A DNA stretch of 10,000 bases from Penaeus vannamei (GCF_042767895.1 NC_091550.1:37988447-37998446), one strand, 5' to 3'; shown: positions 1 to 7,312, counted from the first letter of the stretch. The notes: generated by a model from the letters alone, not told the origin. Numbers and translations are program-made.

Positions 1-355
1 CCCTTCCTCCTTTCCCTTCTCCCTCCCCCTCTCCCTTTCCCTTTCCTCCTCTTCCTTCCCCATCCCCCTCTCCCACTGTCCCTTTCCCCTTCCTCCTCCC
101 CCTCTCCTCCTCTCATACTGTCCCTTTCCCCTCTCCCGTTCCCCTTCCTCCTTTCCTCTCTCCCTCCCCCTCTCCCTTTCCCTTTCCTCCTCTTCCTTCC
201 CCATCCCCTTCTTCCACTGTCCCTTTTCCCTTCCTCTTCCCCTCTCCTACTCTCCCTTTCCCCTTCCTCCTCTTCCTTCCCCATCCTCCTCTCTTATTGT
301 CCCTTTCCCCTATCCCGTTCCCCTTCCTTCTCTCCCTTCTCCCTCCCCCTCCCCC
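1..355. repeat. Poly-pyrimidine minisatellite, 141-bp period
   Basis: The top strand is almost pure C and T. A segment containing TTCCTCCTTTCC at 4 recurs at 145, and the marker CCATCC at 60 recurs at 201, giving a period of 141 bp. The marker TCTCATACTG at 111 matches TCTCTTATTG at 290, an offset of 179. The second unit therefore carries an insertion of about 38 bp, made of a partial duplicate of its own CCATCC segment (a third copy at 281). The array is imperfect and continues off the left edge. It codes for nothing credible; open frames here are Pro/Ser/Leu read-through. Confidence 0.85.
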
Positions 356-522
356 TACCGGTTGCCAGACACCGCCAGATGCCTGCCACGAACAGCTACT
401 TGCCGCTCACCAATTGCAACTGTTTGTTAGCAGTCGAAACTTAGGCTCGATGGACGTGTACTACTCTCCCACCTGCCACGGCCAAATATTCGAACCTCAC
501 AGGCCATGCCGCTCGAATGGGC
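356..522. other. Short unique island between pyrimidine repeats
   Basis: About 165 bp of normal composition, starting near ACCGGTTGCCAG and ending at GAATGGGCC, where the CT array begins. No convincing open frame, splice pattern or RNA gene is visible. The minus strand has GGTTCGAAT near 490, which resembles a tRNA B box, but no matching A box or cloverleaf. It may be a short remnant of unique or transposon DNA split by repeat growth. Confidence 0.5.
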
Positions 523-544
523 CTCTCTCTCTCTCTCTCTCTCC

Positions 545-575
<31 letters not shown>
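523..575. repeat. Compound (CT)n-(CTGT)n-(CT)n microsatellite
   Basis: A clean CT run from 523 is followed by about five CTGT units around 545-564 and a second CT run to about 575. The CTGT block could arise from a C-to-G change in CT units spread by slippage. There is no coding value: the frames read as Leu/Ser/Cys repeats. Confidence 0.9.
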
Positions 576-724
576 CCAATCTTTCTGTCTCTGGTATATT
601 GTCTGCTTGTCTGTACATCTGTTTGACTTTCCATGTGTTATCTTGACTATTCTTATGCCTGTCTGCTTTGTCGGCCACTATGTCAGTTTCTGTCTGTTTG
701 TCTGACTATCTTTCTCTCTGTTTG

Positions 725-727
<3 letters not shown>
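576..727. other. T/C-biased spacer with scattered CTGT
   Basis: Pyrimidine-rich but irregular sequence with scattered TCTGT and CTGTTTG words, linking two CT arrays. It looks like an older, mutated part of the same repeat field. No gene signal is seen. Confidence 0.5.
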
Positions 728-769
<42 letters not shown>

Positions 770-817
770 CTTTCTCTCTCTCTTTTTCTCCTTCTCTCGC
801 TCTTTCTCTCTCTCCCT

Positions 818-856
<39 letters not shown>

Positions 857-910
857 CCTCCCTCCCTCCCTCCCTCTCTCCCTCTCTCCCTCCCTCCCTC
901 TCTCTCCCCC
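728..910. repeat. (CT)n and (TCCC)n poly-pyrimidine microsatellite
   Basis: A CT run spans about 728-765. An interrupted CTTT/CT stretch follows, then a second clean CT run at about 823-852. TCCC units run from about 852 to 876, and mixed CT/TCCC continues to about 910. The strand is pyrimidine almost throughout. The Ser/Leu-rich frame on one strand and the Arg/Glu-rich frame on the other are artefacts of the repeat. Confidence 0.92.
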
Positions 911-1099
911 CACTCATATCACTCTCTCCCCCCCTCTTTATCTCACTGCATTTAGCCTGTATTCATTACCTGTAATATTTAATCGCTCGAAATGAACCAC
1001 AACCGAACTACAGCTTTAATTTTCTCTGTAATTAATGGAAGCGCGAGAGATCACTCTTCATGAGTTATTTTCACTCGCGTGTGTAAGTGCATGATGAAT
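911..1099. other. Unique AT-leaning spacer
   Basis: Ordinary mixed sequence after the CT array. It includes AATTTTCTCTGTAATTAATGG and a GCGCGAGAG segment. No open frame of note, repeat or RNA gene could be supported. Confidence 0.5.
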
Positions 1100-1345
1100 A
1101 GTAGTTATGCTGGTATTGATATTGATGGCAACGCTAATCATGAAATGGATAACAATGATTATGGTTGCGATAATGATCAATGGTTCGAGATAATGATAGT
1201 AATGATATGACGATGGGGATGATGATGATGGTTATGATGATTATGATTATGATGATTGTGATGATGATTATGATGATGTTGACGATGATGATTGTGATGA
1301 TTATGATGATGATGATTGTGATGATGGAAATGCTAATGATAAAGG
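1100..1345. repeat. Imperfect GAT/ATG trinucleotide field
   Basis: Sequence built mainly of GAT, GATGATGATTAT and GATTGTGAT words, densest at 1195-1330. The three-base period keeps a frame open that reads as Met/Ile-rich repeat, which is not a credible protein. The sense matches the larger GAT/AAT field at 7330-8130. Confidence 0.85.
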
Positions 1346-1404
1346 TTCGAATGGAGAGAAAATCATCAGGATTTCATAGTAATTACACAATGACATTCGT
1401 ATTC
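1346..1404. other. Short spacer
   Basis: Mixed sequence between the GAT field and the C-rich tract. No feature is supported. GGTTCGAATGG at about 1345 looks like a Pol III B box in isolation, but no tRNA fold surrounds it. Confidence 0.4.
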
Positions 1405-1600
1405 CTTCTCTCTACCCCACCCCCAGCCCCACCCCCCTATCCCCCTTCCCCCTCCCCTCCTGTCTCATCTCCGTAGCCCCTTGACAACCCACCCCTCCCC
1501 TAATCCCCCACCCCTCAACCCCTTACTCCCCTTCCCAGTCTCCACAACGCTTCCCCTCCCTCCACCCTCCCCCCCCTACCCTGCTCCTCTCTCACGCCCA
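1405..1600 (+). repeat. C-rich low-complexity tract
   Basis: Repeated runs of four to seven C separated by A, T or TT (CCCCACCCCC, TCCCCCTTCCCC and similar). The minus strand is correspondingly G-rich with many closely spaced G runs, so it could fold into G-quadruplexes; the + strand could form i-motifs. The segment CCCAGCCCCACCC at 1422-1434 is the exact reverse complement of 1804-1816 in the G-rich tract downstream. Confidence 0.85.
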
Positions 1601-1722
1601 CCCAATGGATTAATCTGTTAGTGGTCCGCCCATCTCTGAGCGGGGGATTAGATAGAGCCTGTGCGTTGCGGTCTCTGGCACGCCTCGGCACTTGCTTCGT
1701 ATGGCCTGCATTTTTCCCTTTT
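1601..1722. other. Unique island between C-rich and G-rich tracts
   Basis: About 120 bp of balanced composition, from CAATGGATTAATCTG through GCGGTCTCTGGCACGCCTCGG to GGCCTGCATTTTTCCC. It contains CCGCCCATCTCTGAGCGGGGG, whose ends could pair weakly. It is flanked by C runs on one side and G runs on the other, so it would form the loop of any large intrastrand fold. No open frame or recognisable family. Confidence 0.45.
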
Positions 1723-1950
1723 TTATGTGAGGGGGGTGGGGGTGAGTGGATGGGGTAGGTGGAAGGGGTGGGGATGAGTGGTTGGGGTGGGGGTGGGTGG
1801 GTAGGGTGGGGCTGGGCGGATGGGGTGGGTGGAAGGGGTGGGGGGGGTGGAAGTCGGGATAAGAGTCTTTTCTTTCCGTGTGGAGTTGGTAGGTGGATTA
1901 GGTAGGGGGAGGGGAGGGGATGGAAGAGGGGATGGGGGGTTATAGTGGTG
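1723..1950 (+). repeat. G-rich tract with 70-bp duplication
   Basis: Dense runs of three to eight G separated by T, A or TGA. A segment beginning GGATGGGGT at 1748 recurs at 1818 (GGATGGGG, one T, then GGTGG-AAGGGGTGGGG in both), so part of the tract is a tandem duplication with a 70-bp period. The G-run spacing is well suited to G-quadruplex formation on the + strand. No gene is present. Confidence 0.82.
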
Positions 1951-2165
1951 CTTGGGATAGGAGGTGTGCTTCGTAGAGCTTAAGATTCATTTTTTTTTTA
2001 TATTATTCTTTCTCTTTTCCTCTCTCCCTTTTCCACTTTATTTTCCTTCCTCCCTGCCTCTTTCTGGCTTTCTCTCATTTCTCACTCTCGTTCTCTCCCT
2101 TCTTCACCCTTTCTGTTTGTCTTTTCGCCTCTCTTTCTCTTTTACTTTTCATCTATGTCTTCTTT
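1951..2165. repeat. T/C-rich low-complexity tract
   Basis: Starts with a short mixed stretch, then a T run at about 1989. An irregular pyrimidine tract (TCTCTTTTCC, TCCCTTTTCC, TTCTCTCATTTC) follows to about 2165. The open frame here reads Phe/Leu/Ser and runs on into the TA/TG array, so it is compositional. Confidence 0.65.
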
Positions 2166-2285
2166 TATACTCTATTTATGCAAAGCCAAAGGCTGCACTG
2201 CTTTGTCAGCTCCTCTTGTATATACTTCTTCTATTTCACTCTTTTCATTACCGGAGTTTTTATATCAAAACTAACTACTTAAACT
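2166..2285. other. Unique spacer before compound microsatellite
   Basis: About 120 bp of mixed sequence including CAAAGCCAAAGGCTGCACTG and an AT-rich end leading into the first CA units. No gene signal. Confidence 0.45.
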
Positions 2286-2681
<396 letters not shown>

Positions 2682-3111
2682 GATATTTATTCATTTCTCA
2701 TTTTTTTTCTTTTGCAAATGGGGAAGTGTATCATAGAATCCAGCCATTCCTTATTAGTCTGTTACCTGTGTTGACATGCAAAGGTTTTTAAGTCCGCACA
2801 CGAGTATAAAGAGGCAGGGCTGGTCGCTAGCGATGGGTGTCCTAAATCATGTCAGTCTGAAAACCCTTCGAGAGCTTGTTTTGATTAAAAGCCAACAGTT
2901 GTACATGTCTGGCTTCCCGTTATCAGAACTCTCTATTACATATCTGTATGTTACGTTGATTCTACTTACACATTTTAAATGGTGACACTAATGGCAACAT
3001 GTATATGCATTTGTATTAATCATTAGCAAAGGCGTCGTTTTAAGTATTTTCGTTTACGAGTTACGTGCTTCTTGATTTATATTAGCAGAATGACAGTAAT
3101 AACAATACAAG
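2682..3111. other. Unique sequence, no gene recognised
   Basis: Ordinary AT-leaning DNA. A 69-codon open frame (2776-2985, +) has no recognisable motif and no repeat bias, and I cannot assign it. TATAAA occurs at 2805-2810 and an arthropod initiator-like TCAGTC at 2852, but at 47 bp apart they are too distant for a standard TATA-initiator pair. Treated as non-coding. Confidence 0.45.
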
Positions 3112-3240
3112 CTAGCACTCAGAGAGTGCATACCTCCACCAAGACGGATAATAAAGATATCGATGATAAATATGATTATCCCTGTTGCTAAGGCAAACTA
3201 ACCAACATTACCAATAACAACCTCCTTGGCGAAGGTAATG
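3112..3240. mobile_element. Small inverted-repeat element remnant (tentative)
   Basis: The segment opens with CTAGCACTCAGAGAGTGCA, then TACCTCCACCAAG at 3131-3143. CTTGGCGAAGGTA at 3225-3237 is its reverse complement at 11 of 13 positions, with about 80 bp of AT-rich DNA between the arms. From memory, words like CACTCNGAGAGTGCA and CTTGGCGGAGGT occur in dispersed repeats of many invertebrates and fish, so I infer a fragment of a widespread transposable element. The family is not established; it could be a MITE or the palindromic end of a larger element. No coding capacity. Confidence 0.45.
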
Positions 3241-4020
3241 AAATGATTGCTACTATGAAACAAAGGTTTTTCATGAATTTTTAACTCTTGAACTTATATT
3301 ACTTTCCTTCATAAGGATGATCATTTTACAGGCTAATCCTTCTTCTCGTAACCCGGCGGTCCATTTGTGACCATCACGAGTGCCACATTTGATCCGCAAG
3401 CGATGAGTTTGACACGCGTCCTAAATCGTGAGTTCTATTACAGTTCAGCCAATTGGTTGTCTCCGAACATAGCTTTGTAGAGCTGACTGACACATTATCT
3501 AATTGAAGAGATGCTAATGGCGGGGTTGGGACACTACCGGGTACAAAGTGTTGTCCTAAAATGCTTATAATTGTTAGTTGTTGCTTTGTTCTGGTTCTAG
3601 CCAAAGGAAGATCCAACAGACCATAAAATATATATAGGCTTTTCACAGCAGAGACCCCAGAACGCCTCTCTGTGAGGGACTTGCTCTAGTGAGAATCTCC
3701 CGAGATGTCTTGTCCTCACACATTTCTTTTAAGGAGCGGCTTGAAGGTATTCTCTCAAGTTTTCCATTTTCATCCCTTGTCTCGCACTTGGCCAGGAGAC
3801 GCTCTTGCAAGCCTTGGTACAAGCTCCGGCAATATCAAGTGTAATAATACCTCTTCTTGCATCTCAAAGTCCTGCTTCTTACTCCAGGTATTCTCTGAGC
3901 GTCCTGACCTGTCGCAAAATGAGAATTACCTTTTACATTTGAGTGACAGCAATGGTCAGAAGTAAAGTAGGAGGATGCAGAGTCTCTCCTGTGGCTGTCA
4001 ATCCTCTGTGTTAGAATGAC
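3241..4020. other. Unique sequence, no gene recognised
   Basis: About 780 bp of balanced, non-repetitive DNA. Two open frames are not compositional artefacts: 90 codons on the minus strand (3374-3646) and 86 codons on the plus strand (3705-3965). Neither shows a recognisable domain, signal peptide or membrane segment. Possible splice-like signals such as TTACTCCAG/GTATTC near 3880 are too weak to call. It may be intronic or intergenic DNA, or an old transposon I cannot place. Confidence 0.45.
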
Positions 4021-4033
4021 TATCCCAGCGACC

Positions 4034-4124
4034 TTCCCCTCCCGCCCACCTCCCCTCTCTCCCCGCCCATTCCCTCCCGCCCACCTCCCCTCTCTCCCCG
4101 CCCACTTTCCCTCTCTCCCCGCCC
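4034..4124. repeat. Short tandem repeat, 35-bp unit with CCCGCCC
   Basis: CCCGCCCACCTCCCCTCTCT at 4041 recurs at 4076, a 35-bp period. A shortened copy of the CTCTCTCCCCGCCC part follows at 4111, 21 bp after the copy at 4090. Each unit carries CCCGCCC words, which read GGGCGGG on the minus strand and resemble GC boxes. The clustering is explained by the tandem duplication, so it is weak evidence for a promoter. Confidence 0.8.
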
Positions 4125-4226
4125 TTGCTGACTCGCCATTCACCCCGAGCACCAAGACACCTCAACAGTCCTTGAACACCCCGCGCAGGCCAAGAGGAAA
4201 ATCGAAGCATATACACAAGTAACGCC
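4125..4226. other. Unique spacer upstream of retroelement
   Basis: About 100 bp of mixed sequence between the CCCGCCC repeat and the A-rich tract. It might be flanking DNA or the 5' portion of the retroelement; nothing here decides it. Confidence 0.4.
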
Positions 4227-4400
4227 TTGACGAAGCTTAAAGAAAGAAAGAAAAAAAAGAAAAGAAAAAGAAAGAAAAAAAAAACAAGAAGAAACATAAC
4301 CAGAAGAAACTCGGCAACCACGCAGAAAAGGCAGAGCAAGTTGCTGATGGAAACAAAAGACAAAAAAAAAAAAAAAACAAAAAAAAAAAAAACAAGAGAA
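4227..4400 (+). repeat. A-rich tract (AAAG and poly-A runs)
   Basis: AAAG-type units at about 4240-4285, then mixed sequence, then two long A runs at about 4362-4377 and 4379-4392. A continuous frame through this tract reads Lys/Arg-rich and joins the retroelement ORF1 frame that ends with TAA at 4452-4454. The basic stretch could be the decayed basic region of ORF1p with slippage-expanded A runs. Alternatively, it is an independent A-rich repeat at the 5' edge of a truncated element. Confidence 0.6.
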
Positions 4401-4695
4401 GAACGACAAGCGCCAAAGCCCTTTGTAAGAGCTGATAGACCTGATACAGTGTAACTTTACATCACAGGTTGTTATCCAGACACAAAAGAAGAAGACATCA
4501 AAGAGCACCTATCGGACAGTTTTGAAACCTTAGCTAGTGTAAAATCACACAAAACCACGATGACAATTGTTACACCAGTTTCACGGTAACTGTACGAGGC
4601 CGAGAACTGATTATTTTTTAGGCTCAGATGCCTTCCCATGGAATGTCAAAGTTTTCCTAAACAGAAACAAGTACAGTCACAGTAGATCACATTAA
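4399..4695 (+). pseudogene. Retrotransposon ORF1 C-terminal remnant
   Basis: A continuous protein-like reading is found across three frames. REERQAPKPFVRADRPDTV runs to a TAA at 4452-4454. The same frame continues with LYITGCYPDTKEEDIKEHL to about 4555. A frameshift near 4555-4560 leads to DDNCYTSFTVTVRGREL, ending at TAG 4619-4621. A one-base slip in the T run there restores GSDAFPWNVKVF, ending in a basic SHSRSH tail at TAA 4693-4695. A compact domain with an 'FPWNVKV'-like end fits the C-terminal domain of ORF1 proteins in CR1/Jockey-type elements, which bind the element RNA. The family assignment is inferred from this pattern plus the adjacent ORF2. It has one stop and two frameshifts, so it is not functional. 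Confidence 0.65.
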
Positions 4696-5699
4696 CGCTC
4701 ATTCTCTCTTTGGATATTTTGATGACAAAGAATTGCTCACAATGGAGAGATAACTCGACATATTAAGCATGCGTGTAACGTGGCTTCACCAAGATTTTTC
4801 TAGTGCTTTTATTATTACAAATATCCGTGTTTATTAATGCGAAGCAGGACGTGGCGGAGGAGTCTGCTTATACCTACGTGATACTCTCAAAACAAATGAG
4901 ATACCCGCCACTGTTGCTAAGAGTGCAGATGTAGAGGATATCTGGGTTAATATACAAAGTATTATGCGCGATATATAGGCATCCTAATGGTTCCTCTGAA
5001 TCTTTTGATTATCTAGAAATAGGTTTTTGAAAATGTCACTGAAAAAGAAATCAACTAAGATAATTAGGAAAAACAAATGAGCAAATGGTAAATAAACCTA
5101 CAAGAATCACAGATAACACTTCGTCATTAATTGATGTAATAATAACAAATAAATCTGACATTGTTCTTCGCACAAACGTCATTCCATGCCTTGTTGCCGA
5201 TCACGAACTCATAACGGTAACACTTAATATAAAGAATTCAAAACGACCACCATCCATAAAATTCTTTCGTGAATTAGCCAATTATGATTCGCAATCATTA
5301 TGCCAACATATGGGGTACAACAAAGGTCACATTCAGAAAAGGAAAAATAAAAAAATAGCACTTAGTAATGTAAAGAAGTATGCCCACAGTACCCTACACA
5401 TAAACAAACCAAGTTGGTTGATAGTACAGTACAAATTCAACTAAGGTACTTGCATACAATTAATAAAATTATCCAAAAAGGGCTTTTAACCCTTCCAACT
5501 GTAGGCAACACAATCTGTGTCCAAACAAGACAGGGTAACTCCCTTTATGTCAAAAGATCACGTACAGACATATGGACACGGCAGACACTTAACACGTGGA
5601 TCCATGATCTGAAACCAACTACCTTGAAATATAAGCAACATTCAGAACTCAAATTAATTCAGAAATAGATTAAATGAACATCTCTTAAATCATCAGTGA
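4643..5699 (+). pseudogene. Retrotransposon ORF2 remnant: endonuclease joined to C-terminus
   Basis: The start is ATG 4643, in frame with INAHSLFGYFDD (from 4691) and overlapping the end of ORF1 by 53 bp. Endonuclease (exonuclease-endonuclease-phosphatase fold) motifs follow in order: INAHSL; TWLHQDF (4778 onward); CEAGRGGGVCLYLRD (4838-4882); YRHPNGSSESFDYLE (4974-5018); NKPTRIT (from 5091); SSLIDVIITN; and ADHELITVTLN. In-frame stops lie at 4658, 4751 and 4835, with frameshifts near 4961 and 5020 and around 5050-5085. The GDFN metal/catalytic block expected between SFDYLE and NKPTRIT is missing. After SQSLCQ (about 5303) the sequence jumps to the region that normally follows the reverse transcriptase: WGTT at 5311, then KYAHST, YKFN, a TRQGNSLYVKRS block (5525-5560) and NRLNEHLLNHQ with stop 5697-5699. 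The RT palm and its FADD-type box are absent. Confidence 0.78.
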
Positions 5700-5737
5700 C
5701 ATGAGGTTTTAAAATAAAAGAATATACAAGAATATAC
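5700..5737 (+). other. Probable 3' UTR and tail repeat of the retroelement
   Basis: Only about 40 bp separate the ORF2 stop from the last element-like sequence. It is A-rich (TTTTAAAATAAAAG) and ends with AGAATATAC at 5719 repeated at 5729, a 10-bp period. CR1/L2-like elements commonly end in a short tandem repeat rather than poly-A, so this is a plausible 3' terminus. No target-site duplication could be recognised. Confidence 0.4.
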
Positions 5738-5837
5738 CGTTAATTCTTAGTTTAACAGTAATATTACCATTTACGTAATAAGATAACCGTTGTAACAAAT
5801 GGAATAAAGCATTTTGAAGCTGATTTTGAATTCTGTC
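5738..5837. other. AT-rich unique spacer
   Basis: About 100 bp of AT-rich sequence with no motif or repeat that can be supported. It may be flanking DNA at the retroelement insertion site. Confidence 0.4.
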
Positions 5838-5864
5838 TTTCCCTCTCCCTCTCCCCCTCGCCAA

Positions 5865-5898
<34 letters not shown>

Positions 5899-5906
5899 TC
5901 TTTCTT

Positions 5907-5937
<31 letters not shown>

Positions 5938-5960
5938 GTCATCCCTCCCCCTCTATCTCT
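5838..5960. repeat. (CT)n / poly-C poly-pyrimidine microsatellite
   Basis: CCCTCT words lead into a clean TC run (5865-5891), then CTTT units, a C run of 11 (5907-5917) and a second TC run (5918-5936), followed by degraded CT. Frames read Ser/Leu on one strand and Arg/Glu on the other. Confidence 0.92.
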
Positions 5961-6540
5961 TTCTATCATCCTTATTGTAAGGATAATAGTTATGATAATA
6001 ACCAGAATCACCATCATTGCTGTCACTGATAAATAATACATAATTACTACGATAAACGAAAGCAAATACCAAAACCTAGAGCTTGTGTCTTTTTTTTTTT
6101 TCTTTTCTTTTTTTTGGTTTCGACCCCAACAAAACGCTCCTATAGATTCGCTACTCACTCGCCCAGCAACGTGGCTCTGTGATACATTATCGAACATCGG
6201 GCAGGTCGACCACCGTTGACAAGCGCCCCTCAAAATTATTTCGCGACCCCTAGAACCTCTGGCCTCGATGACCCAATCTGACCCCTTTGACCGGAAGTTC
6301 TATCATGCTTCTCCTGCGAGGGTTGCAACACAGAGTGAACTTTTTCCCAAAGATCGGTCTTGAGTTGGCCTTCTCTTGCAACATCATTGCAATCACCGGG
6401 AAGTTTTGTGTTGTTGGTTGATTGGATGATATGATCTGTAGGTAATTGCTGTTCCTTTGTTCTTTTTTATGGTTGTCTTTAGTATTCTTCTGTTGTATAT
6501 AATGTTAGTGTTATTTTTCTTTTCTTTCTTTCTTTCTGTC
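5961..6540. other. Mostly unique DNA, no gene recognised
   Basis: Mixed sequence containing a T-rich run at about 6091-6115 (TTTTTTTTTTTTCTTTTCTTTTTTTT). A more GC-balanced stretch follows at 6120-6420, without an extended convincing frame. Short CTTT units at 6521-6538 lead into the ATT field. The T run could be a reversed poly-A tail of a retroposed sequence on the minus strand, but nothing beside it is recognisable. A 174-codon minus frame through 5709-6233 is largely repeat read-through. Confidence 0.45.
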
Positions 6541-6860
6541 CCCGCCATTGTTGTTATTGTTATTACTATTATTGTAATAATTGTTATTATTATCCTTATA
6601 AGTATCGCTATTATTATTATTATTATTAATATAATTATCATTATGGTAATAATAACAATAATAACAATACTAATAATAAATATAGTTATTTTCATCTCTA
6701 TTGTCATTATCATTATTATAATTTCTATTATTAATTCATTATTATTATTATCATTACTATTATTATTAATTATATTATTATTACTATTATTATTAATTAT
6801 ATTATTATTATCATTATGATTATGGTCATCATCACCATTGTTATTATTATCATTATTCAT
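6541..6860. repeat. ATT/TTA trinucleotide field
   Basis: ATT, TTATTATTA and ATCATTATT words fill about 320 bp with frequent interruptions (GTC, ATC, TAT). A duplicated word TTACTATTATTATTAATTAT occurs near 6754 and 6781, showing recent slippage. The open frames are Ile/Leu-rich on + and Asn/Ile-rich on -, both artefacts of the three-base period. It runs in the opposite sense to the AAT field at 7330-8130. Confidence 0.92.
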
Positions 6861-7209
6861 AACCCCTCGCACTCCATTCTGCCATCTGATGATAAAATAT
6901 TGATACAAGTTGAATCACTTCGATAAACGGATATTGTTTGAAAGTATTGGAACTGGCAGTCAGCTGTGACGCGTGTTTAATTAATGCTTTTAGCACTAAT
7001 TCATGGAGTATAATAAGCTTGTTTAATAGTTAACGCTGTGAATATGAATTAATCGTTCATTTTAACGGGTCCTTTCAGTTTGGGAGGTTTGGTTATTAAA
7101 AAAAAAAAAAAGTAAACATATGATGCCGATAAAGGTATGTTGTCTTCCCTGTAGATAGCAATGTTTCATTGTTTTAATAATTTTCTTCCCAAAAAGGAGA
7201 GTAAATCAA

Positions 7210-7212
<3 letters not shown>
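6861..7212. other. Unique AT-rich spacer with A14 run
   Basis: Mixed AT-rich sequence with no supported gene. An uninterrupted run of 14 A lies at 7098-7111. TAATTA-type words near 6980 and 7048 are expected at this base composition and were not taken as binding sites. Confidence 0.5.
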
Positions 7213-7296
<84 letters not shown>

Positions 7297-7312
7297 TACA
7301 CACACACACACA
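7213..7312. repeat. (CA)40 microsatellite with CATACATA interruption
   Basis: An uninterrupted CA run spans 7213-7292 (40 units), followed by TACATA and a shorter CA run to 7312. Length and purity suggest a young, highly variable locus. The minus-strand frame reads Cys/Val repeats. Confidence 0.97.

Larger units (their letters stand above)
4399..5737 (+). mobile_element. Dead non-LTR retrotransposon, RT core deleted
   Basis: Three pieces lie in the correct order on one strand: the C-terminal part of ORF1 (to 4695), the ORF2 endonuclease (4643 to about 5300), and the ORF2 C-terminal region after the reverse transcriptase (about 5311-5699). A short tail repeat follows (5719-5737). Such elements normally copy themselves by target-primed reverse transcription, using an APE-type endonuclease and a reverse transcriptase. 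Here no polymerase motif is present and the frame is broken repeatedly. The two-ORF layout, APE-type nuclease and C-terminal motif point to the Jockey/CR1/L2 group; the clade cannot be fixed by eye. The 5' boundary is uncertain and could lie anywhere in 4227-4400 or further upstream. Confidence 0.8.

Noticed and set aside
485..500. tRNA-like B box (GGTTCGAAT, minus strand)
   Set aside because: No A box at the proper distance and no cloverleaf pairing could be found.
683..917. Arg/Glu-rich minus-strand frames that could suggest a charged RNA-binding protein
   Set aside because: Direct read-through of the GA strand of the CT array, and the equivalent Ser/Leu frames exist on the other strand.
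2805..2860. Possible core promoter: TATAAA at 2805 and TCAGTC at 2852
   Set aside because: The 47-bp spacing exceeds the usual 25-30 bp between a TATA box and the initiator, and no gene follows.
6088..6118. T-rich run as a reversed poly-A tail of a minus-strand retroposed gene
   Set aside because: The run is interrupted by C and G, and no coding or known retroposon sequence could be seen on its 5' side in the minus-strand sense.
7213..7312. Regularly spaced repeats that might suggest a CRISPR-like array
   Set aside because: Pure CA dinucleotide slippage with no distinct spacers; the same applies to all arrays in the window, which is eukaryotic in character.
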